Shown here: positions 1 through 8,509 of the stretch, piece by piece
Position numbering within the stretch: the first letter of the stretch is position 1
Layout of the letters: every line of letters begins with the position of its first letter
From: a bacterium
Lineage (GTDB): Bacteria; Verrucomicrobiota; Verrucomicrobiia; Limisphaerales; UBA11358
Assembly (NCBI GenBank): GCA_021817945.1
Contig: JAKAFL010000023.1
Span: 1-54,459, forward strand
DNA: 54,459 bases
Direction: 5' to 3'
Program-made: the position numbers and the translations under genes
The notes under the pieces: model-generated
Database searches by the model: none
What the model was told of the DNA's origin: nothing
What the model saw: only the letters and a program-made list of their open reading frames with translations

Positions 1-124
1 TTATAAAAACCGGCGGTTCCACAGCGCCTTGGGTTATCAATCTCCTGTGGATTTTGAAAACCAGTTCAGTTAAACATTAACCAAGAACTCCGCTTTTCCT
101 GTCCACGTTTTCGAAGAAAGATCA

Positions 125-656
125 CACAGTCAGTGCGAACTCAAATCAATAAGCATTTGGAAAACTCAGCGCCACCTCTCCCCGGCCCTCTCCCCCAATA
201 TAATTGGCGGAGAGGGAGAAAAAAGCGCCGGGTTCAATAGGGTTTTAAGCCATTCCGAGTCTCAAAGGGGAGTGCTCATTTCAAGAGCATGCAACAATCG
301 AGTGATTCTGGTTCCCTCGCCCCGCCAGCGAAGCGCGGGGAGAGGGTTAGGGAGAGGGGTTCTCGCTCACAGTCAGTGCGAACTCAAATCAATATGCATT
401 TGGAAAACTCAACGCCACCTCTCCCTACAGAGCCTGTCTGAAAATGGCAATGGTCACTGCGGCGCGTCTTTTGTGTTCAACCTTCGTTGCTCGCTCCTTA
501 CAGGCCCATTAGGGGCCTGCTCGTCGCTTGCGCCTCGGCTGAACCCAAAATCCGTTGCCGCAGCCTCCATTGTCATTTTCCGACAGGCTCTGGCCCTCTC
601 CCCCAATATAATTGGCGGAGAGGGAGAAAAAAGCGCCGGGTTTGCAGAGGCTTTTC
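125..656. repeat. Dispersed 243-bp repeat, two units, second one interrupted
   Basis: The string CACAGTCAGTGCG occurs at 125 and again at 368, an offset of exactly 243 bases, and the sequence after each start matches closely (CTCAAATCAATA, then CATTTGGAAAACTCA, then the pyrimidine-rich CCACCTCTCCC block and AATATAATTGGCGGAGAGG). Within a unit two GC-rich hairpin-like parts can be seen: a CTCTCCC/GGAGAGG pair around an AT-rich centre, and a CGCCCCGCC/GCGCGGGGAGAGG pair near 318-350. The second unit is split at 427/593 by a MITE. The same family forms the tandem array at 6747-7540 and degenerate pieces near 20141, 20322 and 51096. ORFs crossing this stretch look spurious. Positions 1-124 show nothing recognisable. 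Confidence 0.8.
428..592. mobile_element. 165-bp MITE-like palindromic element
   Basis: The ends are inverted: bases 428-453 (CAGAGCCTGTCTGAAAATGG...) match the reverse complement of 567-592 at 24 of 26 positions, and weaker similarity continues inward (CTGCGGC, TTTTG.GTTCA). A central hairpin uses CAGGCCC and GGGGCCTG near 500-520. No coding capacity is evident. It interrupts the CTCTCCC/GGCCCTCTCCC junction of the 243-bp repeat; the uninterrupted version lies about 243 bases earlier (near 178-190). It is probably a non-autonomous element moved by a transposase encoded elsewhere (inference). No clean target duplication can be read. Confidence 0.75.
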
Positions 657-738
657 AACCGGAAAAACGAAATTCAAAAGGCCAATCCGATCCGGCATCT
701 TGCGACATCTTGACCTTTTCCAATTCGCTTTTCGGGTT
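657..738. repeat. 82-bp inverted-repeat element, copy 1
   Basis: The left arm AACCGGAAAAACGAAATT and the right arm, whose reverse complement is AACCCGAAAAGCGAATTGG, form an imperfect terminal inverted repeat around a loop of about 30 bases containing CATCTTG. The copy at 5906-5987 has the same length and orientation. It lies 17 bases beyond the end of the phage connector-like gene. It may be a MITE or a REP-like structural element. Confidence 0.75.
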
Positions 739-755
739 AAATGGAGAATCCAGCC

Positions 756-1199
756 TCAGATTCCATTTTCCTCGCACCATCGGAACCTTTTGAGCTTGGG
801 GCAACCGGTGCTCGGCATTGTCACAATGGGTGCGGAACTGATTGCGCTGGGGTTGGTCGGCGGCGCGATTTTTGGGCTGCCGCTGGCGATCCGGTCGCGG
901 AAGGCCACGGCATCGTCGTTGAGCTTGGAGCGTTCGGCGGTTTGGAAGCGCTTCATCTCCGGGAATTCACAGAGCCAGAGCCAGCGCGTGCGCGTAATGA
1001 CATGCGGGCGCACCACATCGGGGACGGTGCCATCGGTCGCGAATTGGTTTCCGCCTTGCTGGATGGCTTCGACGAACTCGCCCACCACGGTGGTCAATAT
1101 CTCCTGGCAAACTGTGGAGGACCCGCTGATGTTGGCGAGCAACGCGGCTTCCGCCGGTTGGATGCGGATATTTGCGGTGGTGATGGGGTTCCAGCTCAT
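756..1199 (-). CDS. Probable phage head-tail connector-like protein
   Basis: A 147-residue soluble protein and the last gene of the head module, 111 bases after the major capsid gene. The first 110 residues read as a compact helical protein with an acidic/aromatic stretch (RPHVITRTRWLWLCEF). In Mu-like phages a small head-completion protein (gp36/DUF1320 type) usually sits here. The assignment rests mainly on position and size, because I do not see a diagnostic motif. The C-terminal 30 residues are low in conserved character and run close to the repeat at 657-738, so the natural end may have been altered by that insertion. No tail gene follows. Confidence 0.5.
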   Translation of the reverse strand: MSWNPITTANIRIQPAEAALLANISGSSTVCQEILTTVVGEFVEAIQQGGNQFATDGTVPDVVRPHVITRTRWLWLCEFPEMKRFQTAERSKLNDDAVAFRDRIASGSPKIAPPTNPSAISSAPIVTMPSTGCPKLKRFRWCEENGI

Positions 1200-1310
1200 A
1201 AATCATTCCCCTGGTTCGCAAGACACGCCAGGGGTCCCGTGTTATGAAGGGCTCAACAAGGCCCACTTGCTAAAATTTTTGATTCATTTCTGCGGGGGGT
1301 GTTGAGTCGC

Positions 1311-2270
1311 TTATTGCACGGCGGCCACAGCGGCGGTATTGGTCACGACGGGCAGGGTGGTCCAGTCCATTTTCAGGACTTGATCGCGCTGATCTTCCGT
1401 GGTGTAGCTTCCAGCCTGGAAGAATCCGCCCATGCGGGCGAAGGTCTTCATGAAGCTGGGGTCCATCCGGTTTGGCGTGGCATTGGCCGCAAACACGATG
1501 CACACCGTATCCAGAAGGAAGCTGATGGCTGAAGCTTCTCCTGGCGCGCTGGTGTCAATGACCATCATGCTCATCTCGCATTCGGGATTGGTGATGAGCA
1601 GGCTGCTGACGTCGTCAATGGTGGGTGAGATCACGCCGACATTGCCGGTGGCCGTCTGGCTCTTGCCGCCGTTGCCACGGTTGCTGGTGACGAAGCGTCC
1701 GCGCACGTTCGGGTTGTCCCGGAACTGCTGGAACTTGGTGGCTCCAAACAGGACCTTGACCGCCGCACCGTTCTTGGATGCCTTCATCACAGCCAGAATT
1801 TGCTGGTCCAGGATGGTGACAGGGTCCACGGCGGAACTGGTGAAATCACTGGTCACAGTCAAGGGCGACGCAATGGCTGCGGCCTTGGCAATGGTGATGA
1901 TTTCGTTTTCCAGGGCCAATGCGCTGGCATCAGCCAGGCAGCTTTGGGCTTCCATGATGGCGTATTGCAGGCCGTCATCGGAGAGTTGCTCGGCGTTCGG
2001 GATGGGGAAGTCCAGGGCATTGGGTTCCAGGGTGAGGCTGGCGTCGGTGGCGCTGAAGCCCAGGACGGTGGCGCGTGCGCCGGGTTGCCGTTTGGTGTTC
2101 GGCACGCGGTAACGGTTGTTTTCCGTGTAAACCTTGTAACGGAAGGTGAGGTCCGGCACTTCGCACAGGGGTGCGATGAATGAACCAACCGGGCGGATGG
2201 CGCTCTGGCTGGCCGTGACGGCGAAGTTTTGGAGCAACGGTGACGTTGCGAGTTGGGATAAACGTGACAT
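1311..2270 (-). CDS. Phage major capsid protein
   Basis: A 319-residue protein, the expected size for an HK97-fold major head subunit without a fused protease. It starts with a short N-terminal arm, then a region with VYTENNRYRVPNTKR, an alanine-rich helical segment after EAQSCLADASALALENEI, and a middle part FGATKFQQFRDNPNVRGR that is typical in style for phage coat proteins selecting a refolding core. It follows the protease/scaffold and decoration-like genes, the standard order for head modules. The exact capsid family (Mu gpT-like or another HK97 branch) cannot be settled by eye. No frameshift or internal stop is present, so the gene looks functional. Confidence 0.75.
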   Translation of the reverse strand: MSRLSQLATSPLLQNFAVTASQSAIRPVGSFIAPLCEVPDLTFRYKVYTENNRYRVPNTKRQPGARATVLGFSATDASLTLEPNALDFPIPNAEQLSDDGLQYAIMEAQSCLADASALALENEIITIAKAAAIASPLTVTSDFTSSAVDPVTILDQQILAVMKASKNGAAVKVLFGATKFQQFRDNPNVRGRFVTSNRGNGGKSQTATGNVGVISPTIDDVSSLLITNPECEMSMMVIDTSAPGEASAISFLLDTVCIVFAANATPNRMDPSFMKTFARMGGFFQAGSYTTEDQRDQVLKMDWTTLPVVTNTAAVAAVQ

Positions 2271-2323
2271 AACTTTTTAGTGAATGATGTTTGGTTGTTG
2301 GTTGGAGACGCTTTTGGAACCGA

Positions 2324-2764
2324 TTAGATGGTTGCGGGACGGGTGGCGATGCGCCGCACGAGCAGGAATTGTGGGACAGTGGTGGTGCCGCCTGCGCCTG
2401 CTTCCTCGGCGATCCAATCGTATAGCACCGCTCCTGCGCCTGATGCAGGTTTGTAAAGTTGCCCGAAGGCGTTCGGGTTCAGGGTGAGCATGTCCCCTGG
2501 ATTGCAAGTGCCGGAAAAGGCGATGCGGCAATTCTCATCCATGCCGGGGGCTTCGGCGGCAACGGTGTTTCCGGCGATGTCACCGGATGCGCCGACGTAA
2601 TACGCGGGATCGGTGATGGCCGTGGGCAATGCGAAGTTTGGCGCTCCGGCATTGTTCACGATTTTCCAGAGGTAGCCTTCCAGCCCGGTGAGGTTGACAC
2701 TCGCCGGGAGCGAGATGTCACCTTCCTTGGTGTTGGATTGGATTGGGTTTAAAATGACATTCAT
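2324..2764 (-). CDS. Phage head decoration-like protein
   Basis: A 146-residue protein between the protease/scaffold and the capsid gene. It begins MNVILNPIQSNTKEGDISLP and contains repeated Gly/Ala/Pro-rich beta-type segments (GTCNPGDMLTLNP, GAVLYDWIAEEAGAG), the kind of composition seen in capsid-stabilising decoration proteins. Position between protease and major capsid matches decoration proteins of several Mu-like and lambda-like phages. No specific family was recognised; the call is an inference from gene order, size and composition. It is separated from the capsid gene by 53 bases and from the upstream protease stop by 53 bases. Confidence 0.55.
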   Translation of the reverse strand: MNVILNPIQSNTKEGDISLPASVNLTGLEGYLWKIVNNAGAPNFALPTAITDPAYYVGASGDIAGNTVAAEAPGMDENCRIAFSGTCNPGDMLTLNPNAFGQLYKPASGAGAVLYDWIAEEAGAGGTTTVPQFLLVRRIATRPATI

Positions 2765-2817
2765 GGTGTTTTAATGATTATTTTTGGCTGTTTTGATTTC
2801 GGATTGATTAGTTTGGA

Positions 2818-3906
2818 TTAGTTGGGGTTGGTTTCTTCCATTTCCTTTTGGGCCATGATCACGGCGGTGGCCGTGCTCAGGTTGGGCGTTTCCTTCTGGA
2901 GCGCGCGGGCGCGGTTCATGATGGCCGTGGCGTCGGCGTTGGCCTTGTTTTTGCCATGCTCCTTGGGCGGCTTGGTGTCGCGATTGTACAATTTCACCTG
3001 CGCGCCAGCGGATTGAGGTGCTTCCTGGCTGGGCACGGGTTTGGGCAGGCATTCGTCCAGGAACGCCTGGCGATCAGCGATGGGCATGCCGGTGAGGATG
3101 GGCTTCATCCGGTTCAAGACTTTTGAATCGGTGATGCCGTGGGCGGCAAGGAGGGCGTCCACGCTGGATTCGTCCAGTGCTCGGACGCGGTTGCGGAGGG
3201 TGATCACTTCTTCAGCCATGGGCTGGAGTTCAGTGAGCCGGTTTTGGAGTTTGGAGACTTCCGCCAGGATTGCGTCTTCGCTCGCCTCGGCGGTCAGCCC
3301 CAGTTTGGTGGCTATGCTTTTCATTCTGGTTTTATTTTGGTTGTTTTGGTTTTGGACTGACGCCTGCGCACACGCGCCGGCGAAAGATTGGCCGGGGTTT
3401 TCCCGGTTGGTGATGGGTTTCTGGCCCAAATTGTTGTTCATGTTGGTCAAAGTCAGGCCGGCCAGGCGCATGGGCCGAACGCGATTGGTGATGCCGGATG
3501 GGTGTGGATCGGCCGCAGGAAGGGGGTCCAGGTCTTTGGGAAGATATTCGGTGCTAAAAAAACGGTAGTCACCGCCATCCACAGCGGCTTGGCCGGTGGC
3601 TGTCCAGCGAATACGGCCATAAATGCCATCGGCGCGGCTTTGCAACTCTTGCAACCACCCATAAGCCCTGGTCTCCTGATCGGGCTGATCAGAGAAATGC
3701 TCGTGATCCACCAGCATCTCATGGCCATGGCGAAGGTTTCCGGCCTTGGCGTCTGTGTTGAAGCAGGCCACGATGCTGGAGGCGGCATCAAAATCGAGGA
3801 CTTGTATGACCTTGCTTTCGGCATTGGGGTGTTCGCCCAAGGCTTCAATCTGGTACCAACCATCGGCAGGATGTTGGAATTGGCGGTTGAGGATGGAGGG
3901 GTTCAT
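2818..3906 (-). CDS. Mu-like prophage I protein: head maturation protease and scaffold
   Basis: A 362-residue protein resembling the Mu I protein family, which matures the prohead and provides the internal scaffold. The N-terminal half (about residues 60-120) has MLVDHEHFS, then TRAYGWLQEL, GIYGRIRWTATGQ and YRFFSTEYLP, the hallmark order of this family with its catalytic region. The C-terminal half has a heptad-rich coiled-coil region around LAEVSKLQNRLTELQPM, as expected for a scaffold, followed by a charged tail. Its ATG overlaps the portal stop codon as ATGA (3903-3906), so translation is probably coupled. The reading frame is intact. Confidence 0.82.
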   Translation of the reverse strand: MNPSILNRQFQHPADGWYQIEALGEHPNAESKVIQVLDFDAASSIVACFNTDAKAGNLRHGHEMLVDHEHFSDQPDQETRAYGWLQELQSRADGIYGRIRWTATGQAAVDGGDYRFFSTEYLPKDLDPLPAADPHPSGITNRVRPMRLAGLTLTNMNNNLGQKPITNRENPGQSFAGACAQASVQNQNNQNKTRMKSIATKLGLTAEASEDAILAEVSKLQNRLTELQPMAEEVITLRNRVRALDESSVDALLAAHGITDSKVLNRMKPILTGMPIADRQAFLDECLPKPVPSQEAPQSAGAQVKLYNRDTKPPKEHGKNKANADATAIMNRARALQKETPNLSTATAVIMAQKEMEETNPN

Positions 3907-5258
3907 GAATCCTGGTTTTGAGGGAGCGCTTGGGCAGGCATGCCATGCAGGGCTTTATCCATTCCTGCGCTGGATTGATTTCCAGCCGGGACCAAGGCGT
4001 ATCCTGTCTTTTCGGCCAGCCAAGCGCCACTCACGGCATGGCCGGATTGTTGCAAGGTCAGAATGTTGCTGCAGAGGCTTTGCAAATCCTCCTCTTCTTC
4101 CGCCCCAAAGTCGAAATAGGCCAGGGCAGGCTCGCCAGGATGGTGGAGTTGCAGGATTTCCGCGTCGAACTGCCGGATGAAGCATTCCGCACAGGATCGA
4201 GCGCGGCCGTTGGCGATTTCCCCGAAGCTTTTGTCATGCACACGGCTGTTGCCACGGGAATCGCCGGACTTTTCGGTCAACATCGCCAGTTTTCCTCCTG
4301 TCCCGGCCAGGATCAAATTTTCATCCAGACGGTTCAAGCGGGGCGAGAAGGGGTTCACGCCCCGGGGTCCGGCATTGGGTTTGTATTCGCTGCCCCAGGG
4401 CAGGGCACCGGCGGCGCCCTCGGCAATATCCTGCGCCAAGTTGACATAATCAGATTCCCTGCCCTGCGGCACCTCGGAAGGCATGGTGACCACCCCGCCG
4501 GGTATCCCGTAGATTTCGATGAAGCCGTCCCAGTCTTTTTCGCAAAGTCCCCTTCGCACCGTGTCCACCAGGCCGATTTCATCAATGGGCCGCTGGCATT
4601 CCCGGATGATGAAATCGGCGAGCGGCAGGCTGGGGCCTCCCATGCAGTAATCCACACCCAATGTTTGGAGGGGTTGGCTGGTGGATAGGGAGTCCGGGTT
4701 CCAAAACCAATTCCCCTCCAGGCCATCCCGGCAAACTGTCCATTGATACAGGGGCTCCAGATGATAAATGGCTCCATCCTGGCTACGGTGTTTTTGCAAG
4801 TGGGCATAGCCCCTAAAATCCGCCGAGTGCAGGTGCAGCAAGGCCTGCCGCAAATTATCAATCTTCTCATACGCATCCGCCAGGGTCCGTTGCTGGTTTG
4901 CTGCCATGGCAGCGGTGGCGCCATGGGGCAATGACGACCGGGTACGGATGCTCCAGTCAAACCCTGCAAAAGGGGCTTCACAGCGGCTGAGCAACCCGCT
5001 TAAAATGGGATTTCCACGCTCAATATACCGGTAGGTCCATTGCAAATAGGAGGTGTCACCACGCTGTCCCAATTCAAGCAATTCATTAACCCGCCGCATG
5101 GTCAGATTCCGCAAGGGGTTGTAATTTTCACGCCAGCGATTGGCCGCTGAAACAATCTGTCCCGGCTTTCCCACAGTCTGGCCTCCGCGCAGGATCATCT
5201 GCCCCGCCCGGGGCGGCGGCGTGACCAAAGGCGTTTCAAGGATTTTTTCCGTTTTCAT
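3903..5258 (-). CDS. Phage portal protein, DUF935 / Mu gp29-like
   Basis: A 451-residue protein starting MKTEKILETPL. The N-terminal third has NPLRNLTMRRVNELLELGQ and then SGLLSRCEAPFAGFDWSI, the pattern of Mu gp29-type portals, which form the DNA entry ring at one capsid vertex. Later segments DFIIRECQRPIDEIGLVDT and KSGDSRGNSRVHDKSFGEI also fit. The frame stays open for 69 more codons upstream, but I chose this ATG because it forms an ATGA overlap with a short upstream ORF and because the family motif starts shortly after it. The ATGA overlap at its own end couples it to the protease gene. A terminase gene would normally precede it and is not seen. Confidence 0.82.
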   Translation of the reverse strand: MKTEKILETPLVTPPPRAGQMILRGGQTVGKPGQIVSAANRWRENYNPLRNLTMRRVNELLELGQRGDTSYLQWTYRYIERGNPILSGLLSRCEAPFAGFDWSIRTRSSLPHGATAAMAANQQRTLADAYEKIDNLRQALLHLHSADFRGYAHLQKHRSQDGAIYHLEPLYQWTVCRDGLEGNWFWNPDSLSTSQPLQTLGVDYCMGGPSLPLADFIIRECQRPIDEIGLVDTVRRGLCEKDWDGFIEIYGIPGGVVTMPSEVPQGRESDYVNLAQDIAEGAAGALPWGSEYKPNAGPRGVNPFSPRLNRLDENLILAGTGGKLAMLTEKSGDSRGNSRVHDKSFGEIANGRARSCAECFIRQFDAEILQLHHPGEPALAYFDFGAEEEEDLQSLCSNILTLQQSGHAVSGAWLAEKTGYALVPAGNQSSAGMDKALHGMPAQALPQNQDS

Positions 5259-5431
5259 GATTCCATGGGTTGGTTTGAAGAAAAGGAGGCATTCAAGGGA
5301 GGGAGGACATCCAGTGTGATCCCGGCTGGGTGGCAGGCAATGCGCGAAGTTTGAGTCATCGCCAGCAACGAGTTGACGATCAAGGCAGGAGCCGGGACCA
5401 CACCGGATAATTTTCGTTGCATGGCGCGCAT
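5255..5431 (-). CDS. Small protein upstream of the phage portal
   Basis: A 58-codon ORF reads MRAMQRKLSGVVPAPALIVN at its start and ends NQPMES, with the stop TGA at 5255-5257 overlapping the portal ATG as ATGA. A second ATG at 5422 would give 55 residues. The four-base overlap is the same coupling used between portal and protease, which supports real translation. The family is not recognised: it has one moderately hydrophobic patch, two Cys/His positions (ACHPAG) and a low-complexity end. It could be a small phage accessory protein or the remnant tail of a lost upstream gene. Confidence 0.45.
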   Translation of the reverse strand: MRAMQRKLSGVVPAPALIVNSLLAMTQTSRIACHPAGITLDVLPPLNASFSSNQPMES

Positions 5432-6090
5432 GTGTGGCCACTTTATCCAGCCTGCGCACCTTCAAAATGGCACCATCACCTTTCAGGACATTTTTTTAAT
5501 CGAACCAGAAAAGTTCGTGAAAAAATGACAGCTTGGGTCATGTCCGAATTCCGAATAAGAAAGTCCGATTTCAGGAAGATTTTATAGAGCCGTGTGGTAG
5601 AATCAGGCCATGTTACCAAAGCGGCCAGCAAGGCGCGACGAGATGTATTGGTGTTTTAAACATCACGGTTTTCGGCTTTTTCAGCTCTTTCGCCTTCAGC
5701 TTAATTGACCCCTCGGGAGCCATACCCTCAAACCAACTTCCCCACGACCGACACCCAACCACGCAACAACCCGGGGCCAGGCGCAAGTGCGTCTGGCCCC
5801 ATTAATTTTCATCCAAGCCCACAGGTCAGCCCGGAATATCCAGCCGCCATTGGGGTCGTCAACGCCCCTAGTTGATGTTCCATTGTTGAGGGTTGGAGGG
5901 TGTTAAACTCGAAAAACGAAATTCAAAAGGCCAATCTGCGCCCAGTAGAATGCCCATCTTGACCTTTTCCATTTCGCTTTTTGGGTTAACCGCCCTGTGG
6001 CTTGCAGAGCATTAAAAAGTTGAGCCGAATCCATGCCAGTGTTGATCCACTGTGAAACTTTTTTACCGGTTGGTTGTTTAAATCGGCGAC
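5432..6090. other. Gap holding one repeat copy, no terminase
   Basis: Apart from the 82-bp inverted-repeat element at 5906-5987 this stretch shows no convincing gene on either strand. A plus-strand ORF at 5533-5805 lacks protein-like character. The phage terminase genes expected upstream of a portal on the minus strand are absent here. Confidence 0.6.
5906..5987. repeat. 82-bp inverted-repeat element, copy 2
   Basis: Same length and orientation as the copy at 657-738. The left arm has CGAAAAACGAAATTC and the right arm has CATTTCGCTTTTTGGGTT; both copies share AAAAGGCCAATC on the left and CATCTTGACCTTTTCCA on the right. Together the two copies bracket the phage head module as direct repeats about 5.2 kb apart. 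Confidence 0.78.
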
Positions 6091-6423
6091 ATGAAGTTTC
6101 AAGCTCCTTTTATCGCTTTCGTTTTGTTGACGTTTGCTCTGGATGGCTGCTCCAGGCAATCGGGGACGGCAATGCTTCCTCAGAATAACGATTTTGGGGT
6201 CATTGATGTTTCAGATGGCAAACCTGTCATCCATGTGCTGGCTGACGGGCGAACCTGCACCATTACCCCGGTTCTCTTGCCGGACGGCAATGTCAACCTC
6301 ACCACAAAGATCACCGAAACCAATGGCTTTAGAGCATTGACCTTTGAAGCGCCGTTGAATGGCAGGGCCTGCACCTTCGGCTTTGATGGAGGCCCTGTCA
6401 TCACTGTGACGGTGCGCAGGTGA
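6091..6423 (+). CDS. Small predicted lipoprotein
   Basis: A 110-residue protein with a short basic start (MKFQ), a hydrophobic segment FIAFVLLTFAL and then DGC at the expected lipidation site (Cys near residue 20), so it is probably a lipoprotein anchored in a membrane. An Asp just before the Gly-Cys is less usual for a lipobox. The mature part is a small beta-rich domain with repeated Thr/Asn/Gly strands (GRTCTITPVLLPDGNVNL, FGFDGGPVITVTVRR). No family was recognised. It stands alone between repeat-rich regions, with no operon partner. Confidence 0.6.
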   Translation: MKFQAPFIAFVLLTFALDGCSRQSGTAMLPQNNDFGVIDVSDGKPVIHVLADGRTCTITPVLLPDGNVNLTTKITETNGFRALTFEAPLNGRACTFGFDGGPVITVTVRR

Positions 6424-6746
6424 AGTGTTTCCCATTTTAGAAGGCGGCAAAATCAATGGGGTTTAAATAAAGCCTTTCTCGCATCTGAAAAAGTAGAAGA
6501 GTTTCCATGGACGGAAGTGGGCGGCATCCTTACAGCATGGGGTAACCAGGGGCGCAGGGGGCGCATCTCAGTTTTTAGGCTGGTGAAATTTGGGTGGAAG
6601 GAGAGCGAAGGGGCGGTTTTGGGTTTGTGTTTGACCAGGTGGAGCATAGGCATGCCCAACGGGGGGTGGATATTCCCCGCAATTTTGCATGGGTTGGATG
6701 CCTTGTATGGTCCGCCCCTCTGGGGCTGGGGGCAAATTGCCTATTC
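6424..6746. other. Gap without recognisable gene
   Basis: Low-complexity G-rich sequence leading into the tandem repeats. Short ORFs on both strands lack protein-like composition, and I see no RNA gene or clear terminator. Confidence 0.5.
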
Positions 6747-7540
6747 CCGAAAGATCAGTGCCACCCCTCCCCGGCCCTCCCCATCAATTGGGATTGATGG
6801 AGAGGGAGAAAGAGGCGGTGGATTCAATATTGTTTTAAACCATTTCGAAGGTCGAAGGCCATCGCCATTTCAAGCGTACGCAACAACCCTGCGCCTCTGG
6901 TTTCCTCGCCCCGCCAGCGGAGCGCGGGGAGAGGATTAAGGAGAGGGGAGATCGCAAACAGACATCGCGATAAATGACCAATCTCACTTTCCGAAAGATC
7001 AGTGCTACCCCTCCCCGGCCCTCCCCATCAATGGGATTGATGGAGAGGGAGAAAGAGGCGGTGGGTTCAATAGGGTTTTAAACCATTTTGAAGGTCGAAG
7101 GTAATCGCCATTTCAAGCGCACGCAACAGCCCTGCGCCTCTGGTTTCCTCGCCCCGCCAGCGGAGCGCGGGGAGAGGATTAAGGAGAGGGGAGATCGCAA
7201 ACAGCCAATGCGATAAATAAACCTTCTCACTTCCCGAAAGCTCAGCGTCACCCCCCCCGGTCCCCGCCACCCATGGAGATTGATGGGGAGGGAGAAAGAG
7301 GCGGTGGGTTCAATAGGGTTTTAAACCATTTCGAAGGTCGAAGGCCATCGCCATTTCAAGCGCACGCAACAGCCCTGCGCCTCTGGTTTCCTCGCCCCGC
7401 CAGCGGAGCGCGGGGAGAGGATTAAGGAGAGGGGAGATCGCAAACAGCCAGCGCAATAAATGAGCAATCTCATTTTCCGAAAGCTCGGCGCCACCCCTCC
7501 CCGGTCCCCGCCACCCATGGAGATTGATGAGGAGGGAGAG
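6747..7540. repeat. Tandem array of the 243-bp repeat, three units plus a partial fourth
   Basis: The marker CCGAAAG followed by the (C/T)ACCCC(T/C)CCCC block recurs at 6747, 6991, 7234 and 7477, giving periods of 244, 243 and 243 bases. Each full unit has a CTCCCC...GGGAGAAAGAGGCGGTGG part, a middle AAACCATTT(C/T)GAAGGTCGAAGG part and the GC-rich CCTCGCCCCGCCAGCGGAGCG hairpin region. The unit is the same family as 125-656. It ends about 170 bases before pyrH. Long ORFs on the minus strand here (such as 7067-7270 and 7321-7518) are repeat translations, not genes. Confidence 0.88.
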
Positions 7541-7612
7541 CGGAACAGTTGGTTGGTGGAGGTTTATAAAAATTCAAACGCGGAGGCTGAGGGCGACTCT
7601 CTCAAAAACTGA

Positions 7613-8434
<822 letters not shown>

Positions 8435-8509
8435 TTTTGCCGGATCCATTTTCACAATTTCCCTCACCGCCATCCACGGTGCCGGGGCGGGTTTAAACCT
8501 GATTTCGTC

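Noticed and set aside
487..1305. 272-residue plus-strand frame through the repeats
   Set aside because: It crosses the 243-bp repeat and MITE, then runs antisense to the connector-like gene; composition is Pro/Arg/Ser-rich and no family is recognisable.
1311..2270. Capsid gene as an encapsulin
   Set aside because: Encapsulins are single shell proteins with cargo genes; here a portal, protease/scaffold and decoration-like protein surround it in phage order.
6747..7540. CRISPR array
   Set aside because: The repeating unit is 243 bases long without short repeats and variable spacers; it is a tandem of near-identical units and no cas gene is present.
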